This document shows, piece after piece, positions 54,951 through 64,000 of a DNA stretch of 64,000 bases. Below the pieces are notes generated by a model. That model was not told the origin of the DNA and did no database searches. It was given only the letters and a program-made list of their open reading frames with translations. Each line of letters opens with the position of its first letter. Position 1 is the stretch's first letter. Origin of the DNA: Chara braunii (Eukaryota; Streptophyta; Charophyceae; Charales; Characeae); assembly GCA_003427395.1 (NCBI GenBank), contig BFEA01000030.1, forward strand, positions 1,692,696 through 1,756,695. Reading direction: 5' to 3'. Both the position numbers and the translations under genes were made by a program.

Positions 54951-55358
54951 GGGCCTCGCCACACCACTCTTGAAACGGGGAATTTTTTCAAGAGCTGTCA
55001 GATGTTCTCAAGAGTTGGGTTTTCAAGAGTTTCCGGGCCCTCGCCACACAGCACTCTCGAAAGGGCGATGGTGTTGGACAACGGATGAAAAACGACAGTC
55101 GTACAGCTTTGTTTTTTCCGACTGGCGTCAGGATAACGGCCTGACAACTCTCGAAAATCGAAAGTCACTCAAGGGTTAGGTCGAGGACGCTTGAAAACGC
55201 ACGAGTTGCAGGCTGGGGTTTCCCATCTTTCGAGAGCAGCTCTTGAAAGCGTTTCAAGAGCTGCTCTGACAGCCCTTGACTGCCCCAAGTTTCGAGAGTC
55301 TGTGTGGCGATGCACCAACTCTTGAAAACGAGTTTTCAAGAGTGGTGTGGCGAGGCCC
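54951..55358. mobile_element. 408-bp MITE with TTA target duplication
   Basis: Ends GGGCCTCGCCACACCACTCT and its inverted copy with TIR running to TTGAAA (about 26 bp). TTA flanks it on both sides (54948-54950, 55359-55361), and the U6 host sequence shows that one TTA existed before insertion. The start bases and the TTA duplication fit PIF/Harbinger (Tourist-type) elements. Confidence 0.92.
55035..55316. mobile_element. MITE nested within a MITE
   Basis: GGGCCCTCGCCACACAGCAC with CTCTCGAAA is mirrored by TTTCGAGAGTCTGTGTGGCGA and TGCACC. It lies wholly inside 54951-55358 and has TIRs of a related but distinct subtype. Confidence 0.65.
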
Positions 55359-55419
55359 TTATGCGTGTCTTCTCTGTATCGTTCCAAGCCTCCAAGGACA
55401 GAAGGTAGAATTGTGAATT

Positions 55420-55898
55420 GTGAGGTTCCTGACCTCTCCAAACAAAAACCAAAAGCTAAAAAAAAAAAAAAAAAAAACCTATCATTTATTAGCCTTCATT
55501 GGTCCGCCCATTGTCTTGCCAAGGGCACTGGGCCCTTCCTCTTTCTACAGGACATGACAGACTTGCAGCGAACAAACCGAGCAATAACGGCCCCGTAACT
55601 GTGCAGCGATCCCACGTTTTCCGGTCGGCCCACCTCAACACCCGACTTCCGCCACTTTGTTTTTGTTTTTGTTTTTTTTTGAACTTCCGCCACTTCCAAC
55701 ACAAGCCAAACGATGAGGAAACCCGCGTCCTCCTACTCCAACTTCCGCCACTTCCAACACAAGGCAAATCCACACACACACAAAAAAAAAAATTGAAAAA
55801 AAAAAAAAAAAAAAATCCTGAAACAACGCAATCTTCTCCAATTCGCTCTTACAATACTGTGAGGTTCCCGTCACACGTGTTTTTCCCCAGAAAAAAGG

Positions 55899-55951
<53 letters not shown>

Positions 55952-55961
55952 TTTTTTTTGG

Positions 55962-56005
<44 letters not shown>

Positions 56006-56029
56006 GTGTCTGTGTTGTCATGTTTACTC
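55420..56029. repeat. A-runs and (CT)n arrays
   Basis: A-runs near 55459-55477 and 55785-55815; CT arrays at about 55902-55946 and 55967-55999. ACTTCCGCCACTTCCAACAC occurs twice (about 55684, 55740). No gene. Confidence 0.85.
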
Positions 56030-56113
56030 CCCAATTGTGGACAATGAGGACGAATTTTCCCGAACAACTTGTTAAGATACATCGCCATAAATTTCTTCTG
56101 TGCATGTGGCAAC
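56030..56113 (-). mobile_element. partial MITE, conserved-core family
   Basis: The minus strand carries the core in diverged form (TTTATGGCGATGTATCTTAA, then GAAAATTCGTCCTC). TIRs are eroded. Confidence 0.5.
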
Positions 56114-56123
56114 TATCCGTCTT

Positions 56124-56258
56124 TCTTCGAATATAACGCCCGGTTATTATCTGTGCATCGCTATAATGACCGGGCGTTCTATTCGGGCGANTCTTCGAAT
56201 ATAACGCCCGGTTATTATCTGTGCATCGCTATAATGACCGGGCGTTCTATTCGGGCGA
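56124..56258. repeat. 66-bp palindromic unit duplicated around a single N
   Basis: TTCGAATATAACGCCCGGTT ... AATGACCGGGCGTTCTATTC occurs identically on both sides of the N at 56191. The unit itself is a foldback. Exact duplication across a one-base gap is what unmerged contig overlaps give. Confidence 0.85.
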
Positions 56259-56401
56259 AGACGGGTAGTGGAGCAAACGCCCATATCAACCCCACAAAAA
56301 AAAAAAAAGCACGACTGTGCTGTGTGTGTGTGTGCGCGTGCGGGCGCGTGTGTGTGTGTGAACTGAAAGGCAACGACACGAGGCCGCGACGCACCAAGCA
56401 G

Positions 56402-56480
56402 AATATTGCATGAGGGAGAACGTACGTTCTGTTAGAACTTGGAAAGATACAGTCGCCATAGCTTGTCCTTTCGAAACTCG
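56402..56480 (-). mobile_element. partial MITE, conserved-core family
   Basis: The minus strand reads GCTATGGCGACTGTATCTTT, CCAAGTTCTAACAG, the family core with substitutions, with a CGAAACTCGG TIR remnant on one side. Confidence 0.5.
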
Positions 56481-56521
56481 GCGAGCGGTGCGGCGCGACC
56501 GAAGAGCTAAGCGGTGATGAT

Positions 56522-56643
56522 GGGCCTCGCTCCACTACTCTCGAAATGTGCAAGACGAGAGTGAATCTTCAGCTAGAACATGGAAAGATACACCGCCATG
56601 ATTTTTGTCTTTTGTGCATATCGAGAGTAGTGGAGCGAAGACC
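56522..56643 (-). mobile_element. MITE, core family, cut by gap
   Basis: GGGCCTCGCTCCACTACTCT and the inverted GAGAGTAGTGGAGCGAAGACC end exactly at the N run. The core is in the opposite orientation to the copy at 28803. The 3' flank is lost in the gap. Confidence 0.85.
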
Positions 56644-56869
56644 NNNNNNNNNNNNNNNNNNNNNNNNNNNNNNNNNNNNNNNNNNNNNNNNNNNNNNNNN
56701 NNNNNNNNNNNNNNNNNNNNNNNNNNNNNNNNNNNNNNNNNNNNNNNNNNNNNNNNNNNNNNNNNNNNNNNNNNNNNNNNNNNNNNNNNNNNNNNNNNNN
56801 NNNNNNNNNNNNNNNNNNNNNNNNNNNNNNNNNNNNNNNNNNNNNNNNNNNNNNNNNNNNNNNNNNNNN
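56644..56869. other. assembly gap (N)
   Basis: A 226-base N run beginning at the end of a MITE. A C-rich tract (56880-56965) follows. Confidence 1.
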
Positions 56870-57155
56870 ACCTCCTCTTCGTGTCCTACCCTCCCGCCCC
56901 CCCCCCAACCCTCCCGCCCCGCCCACCGCCCCCCCTCCCCTCCCCCCAACCCCACCCCCGCGCCCCCACGCCCAAGGGTTCTTCCGTTCCGTAGCCTTGC
57001 AGTTTTCCCCACCTTCCCCCTTCCGTGGCCTTGAAACTCAAGCCACACTCCGCTTAGGGTTTCATCAATGAATCGGACTATTATTAGGGCTCGGATACAT
57101 GCACACAGTCACCGTAACGGTTCTAGCTCACGCGTTGCATTCTTGAACCCGAGAA

Positions 57156-57282
57156 GGGGATCGCCACACCACTCTCGAAATGTGCAAATGAAAACGAACT
57201 TGTCGCTAAAACAATGCCAGATGCACCCGCCACATTTTTGTCTTTTTCAAATTTCGAGAGTGGTGTGGCGAGGCCGAGGCCC
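57156..57282 (-). mobile_element. MITE, core family
   Basis: GGGGATCGCCACACCACTCT with CGAAATGTGCAAATG inside. The right end is TTTCGAGAGTGGTGTGGCGA then GGCC, duplicated as GAGGCCGAGGCCC. The core is strongly diverged. Confidence 0.75.
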
Positions 57283-57389
57283 TAACAAAGACGAATGAAC
57301 GGAGACGAACGGAAGGGAACAGACGACTTGGCGCCAGCAAGTGCAAGACCACGGAAAAAGTCTGGCGCTCAAAGATGCAGGCGGTGCAT

Positions 57390-57464
57390 CTTCCCCTGTT
57401 ATGCCGGAAGATTCATTCTCAATTTTTGGCTCATTTAATGAGAGTGTACTGGAGCGAGGCCCAT
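57390..57464 (+). mobile_element. half MITE, core family
   Basis: GGAAGATTCATTCTCAATTT, ATGAGAGTGTACTGGAGCGA then GGCCC is the right half of the family. The left TIR is not present. Confidence 0.55.
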
Positions 57465-57682
57465 TGGAGGACTGTCATGGACGGACGCATCTGGTCATTT
57501 CCACTAAAGATGGCCTCAGGGTCCCCTTGCATCGTGTGAACTCTTTGCCCGAATCCAGCCGGGTTTGTGGCTAGGGACATTTCTAGAAACTAGAAAATCC
57601 AAGCGCGCGAACGTACTGGTACAGCAGTTCCAAAAAAACAAAAAGAAAAAGAAAAAAAAAACTGGTACAGCAGTTCCCTTTG

Positions 57683-57851
57683 CGCCTCTCGCCCCACTAC
57701 TCACCACATCCACAAACGACAAAACATATAGCGCCGCATCTTTCGTTGTTGATGAGCCAACATTGGCATCAAGAAAGCGGTGCATCTTTCCGTGTTCTGG
57801 CGGACTATTCATTCTCAAATTTGCAACATGTCATCAGTGGTGGAGCACGGC
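57683..57851 (+). mobile_element. MITE, core family, expanded
   Basis: CGCCTCTCGCCCCACTACTC, ACAAACGACAAAACATATAG, then the core GTGCATCTTTCCGTGTTCTG and a right TIR CATCAGTGGTGGAGCACGGC. About 45 bp of extra sequence sits before the core. It abuts the next element directly. Confidence 0.75.
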
Positions 57852-57854
57852 TCT

Positions 57855-57976
57855 GGGCCTCGCTGCACTACTCTTGAAATGCACAAAAGACAAAAATCAT
57901 GTCGCTGTATCTTTCCATGTTCTAGCGGAAGATTCACTCTCGTTTTGCACCTTTCAAGAGTAGTGCAGCGAGGCCC
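57855..57976 (+). mobile_element. 122-bp MITE with TCT duplication
   Basis: GGGCCTCGCTGCACTACTCT and a perfect inverted partner ending GCAGCGAGGCCC, with TIRs of about 27 bp. TCT lies on both sides (57852-57854, 57977-57979). The core reads ATGTCGCTGTATCTTTCCAT. This is the best-preserved complete copy here. Confidence 0.9.
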
Positions 57977-58328
57977 TCTGTCTCTCGCGCCTGGGTTAAC
58001 GCGCATTGAAGGAAGACGACAAAACAGTTGGAAAGAAATGAGCGCGGCGCATCCAGAGAACAGACATATAATTAAAAGAATTAGCTTTTTTATTTAAGAA
58101 ACAAATATACATAAATATGAAAACGAATCCTCAATCAAATTTGAAAGGGGCAAAAAAAAAAAAAAACAGACAACGGCAACAAGATGGCGCCGTCGTGGTG
58201 CTCCTAACAGAACAGTTGTTCTGTCGCCGCAGTACCGGTCCGTGCCGCACGCATCCGCTTCGCGACAAAAGTGTACCATCGGCGCCGTAGATTGCTGCGA
58301 TCCTTCGGGACGGCCGTGCATTCCACAG

Positions 58329-58448
58329 GCGTCGCCGAGCCGGTCACCAAATGCGAATACGACAAAATCTATGGTCGGGGTATCTTTCCAGGTACTGGGC
58401 GACGATACGTCCTCCTGTTCGCACGTTTGGGGCGTAGAGCGGCGAGGA
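58329..58448 (+). mobile_element. diverged MITE, core family, GC-shifted
   Basis: GCGTCGCCGAGCCGGTCACC, AATACGACAAAATCTATGGT, then GTATCTTTCCAGGTACTGGG and TTCGCACGTTTGGGGCGTAG. The layout equals the 121-bp family but many T/A positions are C/G. Confidence 0.6.
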
Positions 58449-60025
58449 CATACGCCGCCGCAATAATCTATTGGGTATGGGCGACAAAGCCGATCGGGCG
58501 GTGTAGATCCGAGCGAATTTTTACGGAGGAAGGTGACGACACGGGGGATGGGCGACAAGAGCAGAGGTGGCCGGTGGGAGGCGGGAAGGGAAGCGCGTAG
58601 AAAACAGGAGGAGGAGGAGGGAACAGGGTTATTACGGAAAAGAGGGGGAGGGGACAGGGTTTCCGAGAAGAGGGGTACGGAAGAAAGGGGGGCGGGGCGG
58701 GGGCGGGGGGGAGGAATCGAGATTAAAAAAGAAGAAAAAAACAGAAGAGGAAAAAAAAACAAGCAAGGAAAAAAAAAAAAAAAAAGGACAACGAACTTCA
58801 TGCTGATCCGTTACAAGTTGTCGTGTTCCCAAGTCGTTGCGTACCTGCCAGCGTCAGAAGAGCTGCACAGAAACGACAAAAGGACAGAGGACAAGTAAGG
58901 TATAAAAAAAAAAAAAAAAAAACAAGGAGATGAGACCGGCACCATAGTAGGGGTCTGGAATCAGCGCCGAGTGTGGCTGTTGGATGTCGAAGTGACGTCA
59001 GCGCTGGTGGCTTCTGCCGGATCTGTCCTGTTCGTTCGTTTCTGGTTTCTTCAAATTTTCCTTGGCCGCATGCGATGTCCCCGTGACGTGAGCCGAACAT
59101 GGCCAAGAGCGTAGTTCTGTTTTTTTTTTTTTTTTTTTTTTTTTTTCCTGAATTCTGTTATATTATTTGGTCCAGCTAGACGGTCTCGAGCTCATAATCT
59201 GCAGTTGATTAACAGTTACGAGCGCTCACCATCAGTAACGAGGGCAGTACCGGTAGTCGGACAGTAAATTCATTTCAGTCAGCATATTCAACGAGGGCCT
59301 GGTAGTTCTGTCGAGCTCCGCTCCCAATCGGATTCGGAGAAGGAGCGGCGCACTTGCAAGCACACTTCAAGGATCACCACCTGTCAGAATGTTCTTGGAT
59401 GTGCGTATGGCCACTCACGTACGTGCAGACAGAAAGGCAAGGGACTTCTTTTTTTTTATTTTTTTTAATCGAAAAAGGGGTGACCCTTCTGGTGTGATCA
59501 CACTACGGTCGCTATTTCATTATAGCAGCCGGGTCCCGATGCCAGTGGACCTGGGAGACTTCAAGCCACCTCCGGAACTCATGTCCTTTTTCCTTGAGGG
59601 TTCGGGCCCCGAGGAAAAGGGCTTCGCTCCACGAAGGTCGCGTGGGGACAGGCCGCCTTCCCCCCGGTCCCTGGGGGGGGAGGGGGGGGAGGGGGGGGAG
59701 GGTATATACGGGCTGTTTGGCAGGACCAATACGGCACAGAGAGGTGCTCTCAACCACCCCTTGGTGGTCCCAGGAGGCAATGATCTGCTGGCCATCACAG
59801 CAGCTGGGGAGGACGGTCTGCAGAGCCTTGATGCGCTGGGAGCCCAGGTTCTGGGACCCGCGCTGGGCTCGGTGGCAGCCCCCCTCCAGCACCACAACCA
59901 TTGTCTACTGCGTGGGCGCGGGGAACGAAGCCCTAAGGTAGTCAAAGCAATGAGACCATGAGCATGTACGCGCACACGCGCGCGAGAGAGAGAGAGAGAG
60001 AGGGGATGAATGGCAAAATTGACAT
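58449..60025. other. non-coding, low-complexity tracts; one ambiguous GC-rich frame
   Basis: A-rich (58727-58790, 58903-58924) and T-run (59120-59147) tracts. A 190-codon plus frame (59389-59961) overlaps minus frames of similar length and has no domain I recognise. G-runs near 59680-59700 make its frame doubtful. Confidence 0.4.
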
Positions 60026-60400
60026 ATGGGTCAAATTGCGGCCACAATCTATTTCACAGTTGGAATGATTTTTGAAATTTTATTTAACGTTTTTCCTGGA
60101 AAGATCATGACAAAATCTACGAGTACTCCAATTTTCAGACTTTTCACGCATTCTTCTGAGCGCGAAAACGCACTGAATTTGGAGTACCTTTTCAGTTGGC
60201 CCACTCATGGCTGAGTGGCAAAAATGGAAAATGTGTCGAATCGGCGCGACGATTCTTTTGCTGTCTAAATGATTTTTTGAAAATGTTATAATATTTTTCC
60301 TGGAAAGAACACAACCTCATCTATGGATTCTCAAAATTTCAGATTTTTCTGCGGGCTCCTCCGACTACAGAAAATCGCCAAAGGTGCCTCTTGCAAAACG
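60026..60400. repeat. diverged tandem pair, about 204-bp spacing
   Basis: GATTTTTGAAATTTTATTTA then TTTTTCCTGGAAAGATCATG (60066-) is matched by GATTTTTTGAAAATGTTATA then TTTTTCCTGGAAAGAACACA (60270-). Both go on to an AATTTTCAGA or AATTTCAGA block. The spacing is close to the period of the array at 13329. Confidence 0.6.
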
Positions 60401-61600
60401 CCTGTTTCGTTGCGCCTGGCCTCCCTGTTTTGAGAAGACGGGCCTCAACGCCTGGGCCTGAGGGCCCTTTTGCAGTTCACATACCCTCACTTCTTTTTGG
60501 GGTCCGCTTTCACCTGAGGACCCGTCCAACGCCCCCCCACTTCTTTTTGGGGTCCGCTTCCACCCGAGGACCAGTCCTTCCTTTTTCCAAAAGTCCCGGT
60601 TCTACCAGAGCTAGCTGTAGGTAGTCTGCAATTTTGCTACGGACCGGTCGCCCATGCCCCCTAAGAACCCACTTTGCGTCCTGGTCGCCCACCGCCAAAA
60701 ATCCCACACCTTGACACGGACGTCGAAGCACACTATACCGCAGCCTTAGGGCTGCGAACAAACACAGCCAACGGGCCCAATGCTGGCACACCCCTCGCTG
60801 CGATACATCCATAACAGAAACCACAAACTGTGGACGAGAACATGGGCACAGTGGCGCAGGAGACACAACACCCACAACCTCCCCAGTAGTTGGGCAGCTC
60901 GGCGGGCCTACCAGGAGGGCTGCGCCCTGTATTGACATTGCATTTTCACGGCGAGAGCTGGTACCTTATGGAGGTTGGCGCATTGCGGTACACGGCAATA
61001 CTTAGATGGTAGTTGCGGCGTGGGATGAGGGTGGTTGTGCCTTGGCGACGGTGGTACATTTCTACCTTCTCTACGGCTGTATGAAGAAAGGGACGTGCGC
61101 TGAGACGGGGAGGAATGGGTTTGGTGCTGCTTTCGTTTCCCTGGAAATATTGCCCTTAGGTCTGCTCTTGGTGAAGATTCTAACGGCGGGCTTGCTTCAT
61201 CAGAGACAGGGGCGCAGTGTTGTCGGGAGCGCTACGCCCGCTAGGTCCACGACGGAGGCATGCTGACATTCGCTACTAGTCGAATTTTGGAAACTCAAGC
61301 TCGCGGTGGCATATCAGGCAGGATGAGTTTTGGGGTGGGAAAAGGCGCGATGGCGTGGATGAAGTCTTCTATGCAGGCAAGGCAGGGAGACGTAGAGGAG
61401 GTGGGTACGATGTTTCGACGACGCGGAGGAGGTGGGTGTTGGTCTCATGCTGCCCTTCTTTGTGTTGCTGATTGCTTTGTAGCTTGAGGAAAAGCTTATG
61501 TTCGAAACTAGGAAGAATGGTGGCGTTGTTGGGTGAGACAAATTTCTAAGCTGACAGACCTAGGGGAATTATGTTCGATACTCATGAAGGCTAAAGTAAT
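60401..61600. other. non-coding stretch, no gene recognised
   Basis: CACTTCTTTTTGGGGTCCGC occurs twice (about 60488 and 60538). Frames of 75-142 codons on both strands show no domain. Confidence 0.45.
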
Positions 61601-62010
61601 ATCTAGGGGAGTATATTCATGGATCTGCGGTTTTTCGATACCAGAACAACGTTGGCCGGAGCTGGGGGGTTGCCCTGTAACCTGTTGATAGCAGGAGCGT
61701 GAGGCCTGGTAGAGAGATCCGGGGATGTCTTGGGCTGGGCATTCCAAAGGAAAACCAAGGGTTGCTGTCGGTACGACGCTGGCCGGAGCTGGGGTGAGTT
61801 GTGTTGCCCTGTAACCTAGCAAGGTAGAGGCATGAGGCCTGGGAGAGCTCGGCATGGAATAAGACAGTGTTGGAGAATTTTAGAATGTTTTGTTGGGGAG
61901 CATTCAAAGGACTTCTGTGGATTCCCGTTTTGACTTAGCAAGTGCTGCTTGAGTAGCCTAGCAATAGGTTACCAGTCATCCATATTTTCCTAAATTTTCT
62001 TGAACTTTTT
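61601..62010 (+). repeat. dispersed repeat family A, copy 3
   Basis: Two units (GTTGGCCGGAGCTGGGG, GACGCTGGCCGGAGCTGGGG) each with GCCCTGTAACCT, then GCTTGAGTAGCCTAGCAATA and an AT-rich tail. Collinear with 7384-7860. Confidence 0.85.
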
Positions 62011-63924
62011 TTCATACTTCTTAGCTCCCCCCCCCCCCCCCCCCCCCCCCCCAACAAAAAAAAAAAAGGCGGATCGAGTAGATTTTTGCCGCCATGGATG
62101 TTCTTTCTCCCTCCGAACTGCCAGCGAGGGGTCGTCGACTGGCTCGGTGGTTTGGACTCGCTACGTGGATGTGTTGTGGTCAGTGTTGGTCACGGTCCGA
62201 CAATCTTCATCATTCAACTTTTTGACTAGATGTGATGCAGGTCACAAGCAGCTGAGATGCTTTTGAAGACGATGAGGAGGAGATGGGAGGTTGGGAAGAG
62301 AAAGGAAATGAAATGTGCAAGGGGGGGGGGGGGGGGATTAGGGTTGGTAAGGAATTATGTAGATTGTCCGCTGCTTTTCCTAAGTGACAAGACTGATGGT
62401 CGAGGTGCTAATTTCCTTCTGATTACAAGCCTATAAAATCTCTACCGAGTGCTTATTTTTCTGTCGTAAAACATGATCTGGATTTTTCTGACGATGATGC
62501 ATTCTGATGCTGGCGTGACCGGGGAATTTTTTCAGAGGTTGTTTTTGAATGATTTCGTTCTTATGATTGTGCTTTGTTTAAAATGTGATTCATGAGATCT
62601 TAGATGATTTATGGATGTAATTGATCCCTGATCTGAAATTCGTTTTTTCTAATTCTGAGCAAGATCCCTAATCTGAAATTTGTATTTTCTTAGCAGGATT
62701 CTTAATCTTAAATTCGTATTCTCTGAGCAAGATTCCTAATGTGAAATTCGTAATCAGAGTTTTTGCTATGATCCCAATGAATGACTACTCAATTTTGAAT
62801 TACAAAGAGTTACAAATTGATTTTCTCAAAGTGGAATTGATGTCCTACATTTATCCATCTTCGATCTAATTCTAAATCTGATGTAATTCTCCATATTTGT
62901 GCACATAAGTTCGGGCTTTTTTTTTGAATTCGATATTTGATGTCACTTGTTTGAAGAATTTTCAAAAAACTGGTTACAATCGAGTCTCAGGTTGTGGTAT
63001 TATAGGATTTGGGCTCATAGGTGCTGATTGAATCATCTCCTTCAGGGTTGGAGCCCCTCCCTGTGAGGGTTATACATAGTGGGAGGCGTGATCCTTGAGA
63101 GGGTAGGGGCAGTATTGTGGGTTTTGTTCTCCTTTGGGCCAAATTGATCTGGGTCGGATCAACCACGGCAGTTGGGAGGGAGGGCAAGAGGCCGTGCTGT
63201 TTCCAGCAAGATGAGAGGTCAAGAGGTGTTTTACTTTGAGGGGGTGGGACACGAGGAAAGGGGGATCTTCAGCTATGCGGGGGCATGCTCTAAGGGGTAT
63301 TGAATGCTGCTGAGGGAGCATGAGTGAATGAGGGGGCTGTTCTGAACTGGGGCTGGGAGGTGAGGGGGCGCCTTCTAGCCGAGGTAGCGAAAGGACATGA
63401 GCTTGTTGTTTTTGGGGGGAGGAGTAAGCCGTTCGGTTTTTTGTGAGCTCTTTTACATCCAACTGAGACGTGAATAAGCACAGGAGTTTTCATGGGGAAA
63501 GAAGTAGTTCCCTCGCGTCCTCTCTCTCTCCTTGTGAGAATAATACGTGTTGACTGCCTTTTTAGGTTATGATTCCTGCATGTGTATCTGCATTCTTTGA
63601 ATTCTTTTTTATTTTTGAGGTTTCAACTGGTAAAATCATCATAATTTTAGTGCTGGTTGCAGTGGATTGTGCTTGTGGTGATGGTTGTAGATAATGCGCT
63701 CTACGGGCTAGCCAGTAGGGCGGAAATAAGGTACAGCACCGGTAAAGATGGTGGCTCTACCGCAGTAAGTCTTGTCGTAGTAAGGTTGAGAAGATTTTGT
63801 TGGATGTTTGCAGCCAATGCTTGAAAGAGTGGATGATCGGAACTACAATCATGGCAACGATTGGTGGCTTGTCTGGCATCTGTTGATGTCTTTGGTCCCA
63901 GTGGTTTGCAAACGGACGAGGTCA
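62011..63924. other. non-coding stretch with homopolymers and a short tandem repeat
   Basis: A C-run (62026-62052) then A-run, and a G-run (62321-62337). At 62617-62755 a unit of about 45 bp with GAGCAAGATCCCTAATCTGA and AAATTCGTATT recurs four times with decay. Minus frames at 62987-63493 are Pro/Ser-rich with no domain. Confidence 0.55.
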
Positions 63925-64000
63925 GAACGACGCTGGTCGGTGCTGGGGCTTGGTCGCGCTGCCCTATAACCCGAGCGGAACAGGAACATGAAAACCGGTA
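63925..64000 (+). repeat. dispersed repeat family A, copy 4 (partial)
   Basis: GAACGACGCTGGTCGGTGCT, GCTGCCCTATAACC is the first unit of the family, cut by the window end. Confidence 0.65.

Larger units (their letters stand above)
54921..55413 (-). pseudogene. second U6 retrocopy, split by a MITE
   Basis: TTGGACCATTTCTCTATTTA (54931-54950) and TGCGTGTCTTCTCTGTATCG (55362-55381) are the two sides of a minus-strand U6 copy, interrupted by the MITE 54951-55358. The piece between GTGTC and TTCTCTG (about 26 bases) is deleted. GAAGGTAGAATTG occurs on both outer sides (54921-54933, 55401-55413), a 13-bp target duplication of the kind LINE machinery makes. Confidence 0.88.

Noticed and set aside
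59389-59961. 190-codon plus-strand gene
   Set aside because: Equally long minus-strand frames overlap it, G-runs make the phase uncertain and no domain is recognisable.
1-64000. CRISPR arrays, bacterial operons, ribosome binding sites, rRNA genes
   Set aside because: No regularly spaced direct repeats with unique spacers, no operon layout and no rRNA-like sequence were seen; the content is eukaryotic.
1-64000. tRNA genes
   Set aside because: I looked for GGTTCGA-type T-arms on both strands (for example near 565-585 on the minus strand), but the stems did not pair. I cannot run tRNAscan, so weak candidates may be missed.

Overview
This window looks like a transposon graveyard from a large, repeat-rich eukaryotic genome, probably of the green lineage. 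A streptophyte alga such as Chara is my guess; that is inference. The signs are Helitron, Ty3/gypsy, LINE, PIF/Harbinger and Penelope-like remnants lying side by side, U6 snRNA retrocopies, very many microsatellites, no bacterial operon structure, and N-filled scaffold gaps at 13723-14587, 24902-25013, 35906-36566 and 56644-56869 (single Ns at 3106 and 56191). I found no intact host protein gene. Almost every recognisable coding region is a decayed mobile-element gene.

Layout. 1-9.4 kb is non-coding: microsatellites, a foldback and two copies of a dispersed repeat. 9.4-10.0 kb is an (AT)n-linked repeat cluster that contains a near-complete hammerhead ribozyme on the minus strand and an unremoved Nextera mate-pair junction adapter. 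10.9-17.2 kb is a minus-strand Helitron: a Pif1-type helicase followed by a second, unrecognised 545-codon frame. The helicase is split by a 2.2-kb insertion (12817-15023) flanked by a perfect 9-bp target duplication. 17.2-26.0 kb is a decayed minus-strand Ty3/gypsy element with LTR copies, gag, protease, RT, RNase H, a PHD-like zinc finger and a truncated integrase. 26.0-31.0 kb holds LINE 3' ends on both strands.

27.8-32.7 kb and 54.9-58.5 kb hold many small terminal-inverted-repeat elements (MITEs) of one superfamily, with 3-bp target duplications. 35.0-41.3 kb holds a split Penelope-like reverse transcriptase, separated by an intact 415-codon LINE ORF1 and a gap. 42.5-48.2 kb is a long minus-strand LINE with ORF1, endonuclease and RT. 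48.7-52.7 kb is a plus-strand LINE interrupted by an LTR-type element (49336-51697) with a 4-bp target duplication. 53.2-54.1 kb is a dead PIF/Harbinger transposase, a plausible relative of the enzyme that moved the MITEs. 54.7-55.4 kb holds two U6-derived copies, one of them split by a MITE. 58.5-64.0 kb is non-coding apart from satellite-like and dispersed repeats.

The elements record a nested history: an unknown element into a Helitron, an LTR element into a LINE, a MITE into a U6 retrocopy and a MITE within a MITE. No functional pathway is encoded here. The most interesting signals are the hammerhead, the PHD-like finger inside a gypsy pol, the 545-codon Helitron companion frame and the U6/MITE nesting.
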